Shown piece by piece: positions 13,175 through 18,943 of a stretch of DNA of 18,943 nucleotides. The notes below the pieces were generated by a model. That model was not told the DNA's origin, did not search any database, and was given only the letters and a program-made list of their open reading frames with translations. Origin of the DNA: an uncultured Mobiluncus sp. (GTDB lineage: Bacteria > Actinomycetota > Actinomycetes > Actinomycetales > Actinomycetaceae); contig NZ_CABTWO010000027.1 of assembly GCF_902488535.1 (NCBI RefSeq), positions 1 through 18,943 on the forward strand. Reading direction: 5' to 3'. A program made the position numbers and the translations under genes. Position 1 is the first letter of the stretch, and every line of letters starts with the position of its first letter.

Positions 13175-15916
13175 TTACTTTTTCGTAGTTTTTGCAGTCG
13201 TTTTCCGAGTAGTTTTTTTCGCCGTAGTTTTGCGAGCCGGAGCTTTGCGTTTCTTGGTGGGCCCTTTGGCGCGTTTTATGGCCAAGAGTTCAAACGCCGC
13301 ACTTTCGGTCAACGTAGCGGGATCGGTGCCGCGCGGCACGGTCGCGTTCGTGGTTCCGTCCGTCACATAAGGTCCGTACCGGCCGTTCTTAAGGGTGACT
13401 TTCTGGCCCGTTTCGGGGTCCTCACCGAACTCCATCATCACGGTTTGTGACGTCGCCGCCCGTCCGCGAGTTTTCGGCGCCGCCAGCAACGCCAAAGCCT
13501 GCTCGGTCGTCAACGTGAACAGCTGTTCCTCACTTTCCAGCGAACGCGTGTCGGTGCCGCGCTTGATGTACGGACCGTAACGCCCGTTAGACGCCACAAT
13601 GTCCACACCCTCGCCGTCCTGACCGACCGTGCGCGGCAGGCTCAACAGCTGCAGGGCGTCCTCCAGGGTAATCGTGTCCGGGGACTGGGTTTTCAGCAGG
13701 GAGGCCGTCCGGTTCTTGGGTTTCTTTTTCGTAGTCTTCTTTGCTTTGGTATCGCTCTCCGGTGTGGCTTCCGGTTCCGGAGCCAGTTCCTCCACGTAGG
13801 GCCCAAACCTGCCGTTCTTGACGACAATCTCGAGGCCGGTTTCGGGGTGAACCCCCACCACCCGGTCGCCTTGGGCACCTTTTTCCAACAGTTCCCGCGC
13901 CATTTCCAGGGTCAGCTCATCGGGAGCCACCGTGTCAGGCACCGCCGCGCGTTCCTCGCCGCGCTGCAGGTAGGGGCCGTAACGTCCCACGCGCAGGGCG
14001 ATTCCCTCGCCGAGCTCCACCGTGTTCAGGGCGGCGGCGTCAATGTCTCCCAGTTCCGCCACCGCGCGCTGCAACCCTAATCCTTGCAGGTCAGAGCCTT
14101 TACCGTGACCGTACCAAAAGTCTTTCAACCACTGGGTACGGTCGGCTTTCCCGGCCGCGATTTTATCCAAATCGGCTTCCATATCGGCCGTGAAGTCGTA
14201 ATCAATGAGCCCGGGCAGATTATCTTCCAGCAGCTTCACCACGGAAAACGCCAGCCAGGAGGGCACCAGGGCCTGTCCGCGGCGATACACATACTGCCGA
14301 TCCACAATGGTGGAAATGGTGGAAGCATAGGTCGAGGGTCGCCCGATCTCGCGTTCTTCCATCGCTTTGACCAGCGACGCGTCCGTGTAGCGAGCGGGCG
14401 GAGTCGTGAAATGCTGGCGCTCCTGCCCGGAATCCAAGTGGTCGAGACACAGCCGATCCGCGGCTTGCATCCGTGGCAGCCTCGCCTCACCGGTCTTGCC
14501 CCCGCCGGGAGTGGCCGCGGGCTCATCACCCTCATCCCGACCCTCTTCGTAAGCGGCGAGGAAACCAGGATTTTCAATCACCGTCCCGGATGCCCCGAAC
14601 TCGGCGTGAACCGAGCCGTCAGCGGGAACAGCCGCAATCTTTACCGACACGGTAGTGCCGGTGGCATCGTTCATCTGGCAAGCCAGGGTGCGCCGGAAGA
14701 TGAGGTTGTACAGTTTCCATTCGCGCGGATTGAGTTTGCCCTCCAGGCTCGATGGCAGTTGGAACTGTTCTCCCGCGGGGCGGATGGCTTCGTGAGCCTC
14801 CTGGGCCCCTTTCGTTTTCGTCTCATAGATGCGGGGTTTGGCGGGCACCGCATCATTGCCGAACCGGCGTTTCGCTAGAGATCGAGCCGCAGAAATAGCC
14901 TGTTCAGACAGGTTAACCGAGTCGGTACGCATATAGGTGATGTAGCCGTTTTCATACAGGGACTGCGCCACGCGCATCGTGTCGCGCGAATTCAACCGCA
15001 GTTTCCGGGACGCCTCTTGCTGCAGAGAAGACGTCGTGAAAGGGGCGGGAGGACGGCGCCGGTAAGGCTTGGACTCTACGTCAGCAACCGACCAGGTCGC
15101 ACCCGTGCTGATGGCATCCGCTAGCGTCCGCGCCGCCGCACCGTCCAGCGCAAACACCCCGGCCTTTTGCGCCGCGGCCTTGAGCTTTCCGTGCTCGTCA
15201 AAGTCTTTGCCAGTCGCGATACGTTTGCCGTCCACTTCCCGCAAGGTGGCGGAAAACTCGGTGCCACCCGCCTCGGGAGTCAGCCACGCCACCAAATCCC
15301 AGTATTCAGCAGCCGTAAAACTCATCCTGTCGCGTTCCCGGTCGACAACCATGCGGGTCGCCACCGACTGCACTCGTCCGGCCGACAAGCCGGTACGAAT
15401 CTTGCGCCACAGCAGAGGGGAGACTTCGTACCCGACCAAGCGGTCGAGAATACGGCGGGTCTCTTGGGCGTTGACCAGGTCAGTGTCCAGCTCGCGCGGG
15501 TGGCTCAGGGCGTAGTCGATAGCGTCTTTGGTAATCTCGTGAAACACCATGCGTTTCACGGGGACTTTCGGTTTCAGCACCTCCATCAGGTGCCAGGCAA
15601 TAGCCTCCCCCTCGCGGTCCTCATCAGTGGCCAGCAACAGTTCGTCAGCCTCTTTCAACCGGGCTTTCAACTCGCTGACTTTCTTTTTCTTATCCCCGTC
15701 AACCACGTAATATGGCTCGAAGTCGTGATCCAGGTCAACCGCGAACTTCGCGTAGCCAGTCTTTTTCAACGTGGCGGGAAGGTCAGACGGCTGAGCGAGG
15801 TCACGAATGTGACCCACCGATGCCTCCACGTCAAAGTCGTCACCGAGGAACCTCCCAATGGTTCGAGCTTTCGCCGGAGACTCGACAATCACGAGTTTTT
15901 GGTTTTCTTCAGCCAC
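13175..15916 (-). CDS. topA: DNA topoisomerase I (type IA, omega protein)
   Basis: Relaxes negative supercoils by cutting one strand through a tyrosine link; essential in most actinobacteria. In the 913 residues, the TOPRIM domain starts with VESPAK (Glu12) and has TDEDREGEAIAWH (Asp98, Asp100, Glu102) for Mg2+. The active-site Tyr328 is in GYITYMRTDS. TGLSAGRVQSVATR (175-188) is conserved. The C-terminus has four repeats marked by GRYGPY or GRFGPY (coding near 13970-13990, 13800-13820, 13565-13590 and 13370-13395) and ends in a Lys/Thr-rich tail of about 35 residues, with no zinc fingers, as in Mycobacterium and Streptomyces. The start is GTG with AAGGAGT upstream. Many actinobacteria have tmk and holB next to topA; here an MFS gene follows. 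Confidence 0.97.
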   Translation of the reverse strand: MAEENQKLVIVESPAKARTIGRFLGDDFDVEASVGHIRDLAQPSDLPATLKKTGYAKFAVDLDHDFEPYYVVDGDKKKKVSELKARLKEADELLLATDEDREGEAIAWHLMEVLKPKVPVKRMVFHEITKDAIDYALSHPRELDTDLVNAQETRRILDRLVGYEVSPLLWRKIRTGLSAGRVQSVATRMVVDRERDRMSFTAAEYWDLVAWLTPEAGGTEFSATLREVDGKRIATGKDFDEHGKLKAAAQKAGVFALDGAAARTLADAISTGATWSVADVESKPYRRRPPAPFTTSSLQQEASRKLRLNSRDTMRVAQSLYENGYITYMRTDSVNLSEQAISAARSLAKRRFGNDAVPAKPRIYETKTKGAQEAHEAIRPAGEQFQLPSSLEGKLNPREWKLYNLIFRRTLACQMNDATGTTVSVKIAAVPADGSVHAEFGASGTVIENPGFLAAYEEGRDEGDEPAATPGGGKTGEARLPRMQAADRLCLDHLDSGQERQHFTTPPARYTDASLVKAMEEREIGRPSTYASTISTIVDRQYVYRRGQALVPSWLAFSVVKLLEDNLPGLIDYDFTADMEADLDKIAAGKADRTQWLKDFWYGHGKGSDLQGLGLQRAVAELGDIDAAALNTVELGEGIALRVGRYGPYLQRGEERAAVPDTVAPDELTLEMARELLEKGAQGDRVVGVHPETGLEIVVKNGRFGPYVEELAPEPEATPESDTKAKKTTKKKPKNRTASLLKTQSPDTITLEDALQLLSLPRTVGQDGEGVDIVASNGRYGPYIKRGTDTRSLESEEQLFTLTTEQALALLAAPKTRGRAATSQTVMMEFGEDPETGQKVTLKNGRYGPYVTDGTTNATVPRGTDPATLTESAAFELLAIKRAKGPTKKRKAPARKTTAKKTTRKTTAKTTKK

Positions 15917-16332
15917 TAAGTCTTACTCCTTTTAAATGCGCAAAAATGAGTTTACTGTCTGAAAGATACCTCGAATTCCCCGATTGGGTAAAATTCTAGG
16001 GTTTTCAGGCGGTCTTTGCCACCCTCGGCATTGTCAGGTCTAACCGCCCCGCCCTCCTGTGATTTATGTCACACCCGCGTCCTCGCCGTCGCGCCCACCC
16101 GACCTTTGGCACTGTCGGCCACTGGGAAAACCCAAGGTAGGCCGGACGCAAAGAGGAAAACCGCCGCGACAACCGGCTGCTGAGCCCGCCTGGAAAAAGT
16201 CGGGATATAAAATTCTTATTCATGACTTGCGCCGGTCGATACGATTAAAAGGGACAAGTGTGCCCAAATCACCTGGTCTTTTAGCATTAAGGGCTGGGCG
16301 TTACCGTTTTTCGCGAGGGGAGGGACTGCAAG
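15917..16332. other. 416-base divergent control region between topA and the CAP lipoprotein
   Basis: No convincing gene is seen. On the minus strand, AAGGAGT is the topA ribosome-binding site, and TAAACT near 15950-15955 and TAGAAT at 15995-16000 are possible -10 boxes. On the plus strand, TATAAA (16206-16211) and TACGAT (16240-16245) are possible -10 boxes for the lipoprotein gene, without strong -35 partners. The Crp-type site at 16058-16073 lies between the two sets. The stretch 16080-16200 is GC-rich and unexplained. Confidence 0.5.
16058..16073. promoter_or_regulatory. Exact Crp/GlxR-type binding site
   Basis: TGTGA-TTTATG-TCACA matches the palindromic TGTGA-N6-TCACA consensus at every defined position. 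Actinobacterial cAMP-binding regulators of the Crp/GlxR group use this consensus. The site is about 142 bases from the topA start and 260 from the lipoprotein start, so either gene could be the target. No such regulator is encoded in the window. Confidence 0.65.
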
Positions 16333-18090
16333 ATGCGCCGTGCGTTAGACACGAAACTGACACCGTTTCTGGGATTCATCTCGATAGTCTGTATCCTCGC
16401 GGCGTGCCTGTTCGAATCTCCTCCTCTGCAGGGCGGCGGGAAGTATGGCGCGGCGAAAGTTCCCAACCGCGTCCATTCGGCCGAACTGCACCAGCCGGCG
16501 GCGCCGGACGACAACATCATCGACACGACTTCAAAATCCGAAGTTCGCCGCGCCTACCTGGCCCATTACGAGAAAAACATGATTCGCCCCGCCATGAGTG
16601 TCGGGGTGGACTTGGAAAACTGCCTCCCCGGTCAAGCCGTGACGGACGGGATTCGCCCCATCATGGAGGCCTGGAATTTTATGCGCGGTCTCAACGGTTT
16701 GAATGCGGTGTCGCTGGATACCTCCGGGGCTATCGCTCCCTATACTCAAGCCGCCGCGATGGTCAGCGCCCGCAATGGCAAACTGTCGCACTATCCGGCG
16801 GTAGAGGGTTTTGCCTGTGCTACCGACGATGCGGTGCGCGGAGCTAGGCATTCCAACCTGGCCCAATCCATCTCACAGACTTCGGCGGAAACCGCCCTGT
16901 GGTATTACATGGATTATTCCAATCAATCCAACCCCACCAATGACCAGCTTGGACACCGCCTGTTTATGATGGATCCGCAGTTGTCCCTGACTTCTATCGG
17001 GGCCGCGGCAGGCTATACCGCTATCTCGGTTCGTACCGGCGAACCGTATCCGGGACTGCCCGCCGAAGCCATGCATAATCCCCAAGCCCCCTCCCCGGAA
17101 TGGATGAGCTGGCCGTCGGCCGGGTTCTTTCCCAAGCAGCTGCTGACCTCAGTTGGGGAAACCAACTCGGGGATGGATCTGGAACGTTGGAGTTTCTCGG
17201 TGCTGAACGCGGACCTTTCCTCCGCGAAAGCCAGCATTATCGACCCGACCGGGCACTCGGTTCCGCTCACCACCATTCACCCCGGCGAAAAGGGGGTCAC
17301 GTTCACGCCTCGTGCCATCGCGGACTACTCCACCCTGCTGATGAAGTTCCCCACGATTGAACGAAAGCCTGTCGGCCAGGAAAACCTGGTGTACAAAGTC
17401 AAGATTGACGGGGTAAAAAACGCACCGAAGAGCACCTATGAATATCAGGTGGCGCTGTTCGACCCACTGACCCCCCTGGAAAAAACCGCGCCTCAGATTC
17501 AGCTGATGGAACAACCCCTCACCGGTGTGGGATACAAGCTGGTCAACCCCATCCGAATGCAAGTCTCGGCTTGGCCGGTGCCGAAATATCAGTGGCAAGA
17601 ACGCGACCATGCCGGAGCCTGGAGGGATATCCCCGATGCGACCCAGGAAACTTTCACTCCCGAGGGTATCTGGACTTGGAACCGATCCAAGAACACCGAA
17701 TATCGCCTGATGGCGACCTCTTCGGAAGGAACCGCCACTTCTGAACCGGTACGGGTAGCGGTGCAAGGTCTAAAGAATATGCCGACCAGCGCAAAAGCCC
17801 CGGTGGGGTCGCGTGTCTCGTTTGAGGCGTCACCCATCATGGATCCTGACGGCTCCCTGTTCGACACGACCTATGAGTGGCAGGTGAAACGCGCCGGAAT
17901 CTGGCAGCGAATCTTCGACGACGGGCATTTTGAAGACACCACCACCAACCGCCTGTCTATCAGTCGGGTTACCCCTGCTGACCAGGGTCTTGCGTTCCGT
18001 TTGGTGGTTCGCTCCAAGATTTTCAAACTGTCCGGCTACGACGTGGTGGTTTCCTGGTCGGACGGCAACGCCAAACTCACGGTTTACTAA
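16333..18090 (+). CDS. CAP-domain lipoprotein with Ig-like C-terminal modules
   Basis: A 585-residue surface protein. The signal sequence ends in lipobox LAAC, so lipidation is predicted at Cys25. A linker leads to a CAP/SCP domain (about 108-235): N115-x2-R118, then LSH (His153), SNLAQS (174-179) and GHR (His208) before a late I-G (222-223). The two cavity His residues are present, but SNLA replaces the usual GENI, so one cavity Glu appears absent. Cys97 and Cys162 could pair. After it come WPSAGFFP, often found behind bacterial CAP domains, and two Ig-like beta modules (about 387-477 and 482-585), the second with YEWQVKRAG. CAP proteins are secreted proteins with lipid-binding, protease or unknown roles; this one probably acts at the cell surface. 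GAGGGGAGGG precedes ATG 16333. No neighbour shares its transcript clearly. Confidence 0.85.
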   Translation: MRRALDTKLTPFLGFISIVCILAACLFESPPLQGGGKYGAAKVPNRVHSAELHQPAAPDDNIIDTTSKSEVRRAYLAHYEKNMIRPAMSVGVDLENCLPGQAVTDGIRPIMEAWNFMRGLNGLNAVSLDTSGAIAPYTQAAAMVSARNGKLSHYPAVEGFACATDDAVRGARHSNLAQSISQTSAETALWYYMDYSNQSNPTNDQLGHRLFMMDPQLSLTSIGAAAGYTAISVRTGEPYPGLPAEAMHNPQAPSPEWMSWPSAGFFPKQLLTSVGETNSGMDLERWSFSVLNADLSSAKASIIDPTGHSVPLTTIHPGEKGVTFTPRAIADYSTLLMKFPTIERKPVGQENLVYKVKIDGVKNAPKSTYEYQVALFDPLTPLEKTAPQIQLMEQPLTGVGYKLVNPIRMQVSAWPVPKYQWQERDHAGAWRDIPDATQETFTPEGIWTWNRSKNTEYRLMATSSEGTATSEPVRVAVQGLKNMPTSAKAPVGSRVSFEASPIMDPDGSLFDTTYEWQVKRAGIWQRIFDDGHFEDTTTNRLSISRVTPADQGLAFRLVVRSKIFKLSGYDVVVSWSDGNAKLTVY

Positions 18091-18118
18091 TTTTTACTTA
18101 ACATTTCTTTGCTAAGTC

Positions 18119-18148
18119 TTGACGATTGTATCCTCACCAAATTACTAT
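18119..18148 (+). promoter_or_regulatory. Sigma-70-type promoter for the small lipoprotein gene
   Basis: TTGACG (18119-18124) and TACTAT (18143-18148) are separated by 18 bases, the best consensus promoter in the window. Transcription would start near 18155, leaving a leader of about 55 bases with GGAGAGG before the ATG at 18211. Confidence 0.65.
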
Positions 18149-18210
18149 TTTTTTATTGCTCCGATGAGGTGCAATGGCACAATATTTCGACTTCGGAGAG
18201 GACACACGCG

Positions 18211-18744
18211 ATGAGCAAACAATACCGAACACTTCACCGCAGCTGCGCGGGCGCCGTGCTGGCTTTGGCTCTGCTGGGCGTTACGGCTTGTTCACCGGCA
18301 ACGGAAAATGCTGCCACCGATACGCCTGAGAGTAGTCCTGAAAGCACAGGACATATCTTGCCGGCGGCGCAAGTGAAAGCTATTACCGACGCGGTAAATG
18401 CTGACGTCGAGGAAGGGTCGTTTAGGACTTCATCTGGCCCGCGACCGAGCTATCAACTTGATGCCAAGAAACAAAAGACCATTATGAACATCAGGGATGA
18501 AGATCAGTCCAAGTGGGAGAAAGGAATCTACCGGTTCCAAGTTTTTTGCATCGGGCAAGGCACTCTGAACGCATCGTTTACGGTTGGCGACCAAACGGAA
18601 TCTATTTCGGATATGGTTTGCTCCGATGGCGTTACCTCGGAAAATGTCACACTCTCGATTGACGAGGCCAACAATAGCGTGGTGAGCACTGAACCGTCAG
18701 ACGACTCGAAGAGCGAAATCGCTTATCGAATCGAGAAGTTATAA
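18211..18744 (+). CDS. Small secreted lipoprotein of unknown function
   Basis: A 177-residue protein. A basic start and hydrophobic stretch end in VTAC, predicting lipidation at Cys27 and membrane anchoring. A Ser/Thr/Glu/Pro linker (about 28-50) leads to a mature domain of about 125 residues with two Cys (in VFCIG and MVCSD) that could form a disulfide, and a charged C-terminus. The alternation of hydrophobic and polar residues after residue 100 (YRFQVFCIG, LNASFTVG, ENVTLSID) suggests a beta-sandwich. I do not recognise the family. An in-frame ATG 34 codons upstream is rejected because it lies before the likely transcription start and lacks a signal-peptide form. It has its own promoter, so it is probably expressed separately from the CAP lipoprotein. 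Confidence 0.8.
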   Translation: MSKQYRTLHRSCAGAVLALALLGVTACSPATENAATDTPESSPESTGHILPAAQVKAITDAVNADVEEGSFRTSSGPRPSYQLDAKKQKTIMNIRDEDQSKWEKGIYRFQVFCIGQGTLNASFTVGDQTESISDMVCSDGVTSENVTLSIDEANNSVVSTEPSDDSKSEIAYRIEKL

Positions 18745-18943
18745 CCATACCTAAATCTATTAAGGCGGGGGGGCCCCCCAAAGCGAGACGCCGCCCCAAC
18801 AAAAAAAAAATAATTGTCCATGCACACAACAACAATACTCGCCCCTCGGCGTCCCCGCCACCACCCCCGCCCCCCCAGCAGGCTGCGTGCCCCCGCGCAG
18901 CCCCCCCCCCTCGCGTGCCTCCCCCCCCCCCCCTGCCACTACC
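18745..18943. other. Low-complexity right edge, likely contig end
   Basis: No gene is recognised. The stretch has G7C6 (18767-18779), A10 (18801-18810) and several C runs of 7 to 12 or more bases. GGCGG (18764-18768) can pair with CCGCC (18791-18795), but an A-tract rather than a T-tract follows, so a plus-strand intrinsic terminator is not supported. The C homopolymers in the last 90 bases look like poor read quality at an assembly break. Confidence 0.5.

Noticed and set aside
14084..14878. A 264-codon open frame on the plus strand inside topA
   Set aside because: It is antisense to the highly conserved topA coding sequence, has no ribosome-binding site or recognisable domain, and such frames are common opposite GC-rich genes.
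15167..15919. A 250-codon open frame on the plus strand opposite the topA N-terminus
   Set aside because: It lies wholly within the topA TOPRIM and core region on the other strand and has no protein-family features.
16059..16847. A 262-codon plus-strand frame overlapping the control region and the CAP lipoprotein start
   Set aside because: It is in another frame from the signal peptide and CAP motifs, is very rich in Arg, Pro and Ser, and has no ribosome-binding site.
18764..18810. Intrinsic terminator after the last lipoprotein
   Set aside because: The possible GGCGG/CCGCC stem is followed by A10 rather than T, and the zero-loop G7C6 run may be an artefact.
1..18943. CRISPR array, insertion sequence, tRNA, rRNA or prophage genes
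   Set aside because: I saw no regularly spaced repeats, transposase or integrase motifs, or cloverleaf-forming sequences anywhere in the window.

Overview
The window looks like chromosomal DNA of a moderately high-GC actinobacterium. The evidence is a TopA whose C-terminus has glycine/tyrosine 'GRYGPY' repeats and a lysine-rich tail instead of zinc fingers, GTG starts, several LTGC/LAAC-type lipoproteins and a Crp/GlxR-type palindrome. My best guess at genus is an Actinomycetaceae member such as Mobiluncus, but this is an impression from protein style and I could not test it. Both ends look like assembly-difficult sequence: the left has nested inverted repeats and the right has long C homopolymers, so the window may be a whole contig.

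Layout. (1) 1-260: structured left edge, then a perfect 28-bp palindrome in the probable control region of ispD (261-986), a MEP-pathway isoprenoid gene. (2) 987-3540: a complex leader with a dyad, the abandoned 5' end of a second transporter gene, a hairpin and a terminator-like stem-loop. It leads into a UMF1/Atg22-like MFS transporter (1247-2821) whose stop overlaps the start of a secreted lipoprotein (2818-3540). (3) 3646-5022: a YnfM-like MFS exporter, possibly read from a leaderless mRNA. (4) 5073-10972: a metal-type ArsR regulator diverges from a three-gene operon for a nickel/peptide-type ABC importer: lipoprotein receptor, permease, and one polypeptide fusing the second permease to both ATPases. 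All junctions in the operon overlap. Inverted and direct repeats in the divergent control region are the likely operator. (5) 11187-15916: peroxiredoxin Q/BCP, converging with an EntS-like MFS exporter and then topA on the minus strand. (6) 15917-18943: a 416-bp control region with an exact TGTGA-N6-TCACA site, a CAP-domain lipoprotein with Ig-like modules, and a small lipoprotein with a clear promoter.

The most notable unit is the ArsR-controlled importer. I infer that the regulator senses a metal and that the importer carries nickel, cobalt or a metal chelate; peptides remain possible. The second point of interest is the UMF1 leader, which appears to record deletion of a tandem paralogue and may now act as an attenuator. 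No phage, insertion sequence, CRISPR array, tRNA or rRNA was recognised.
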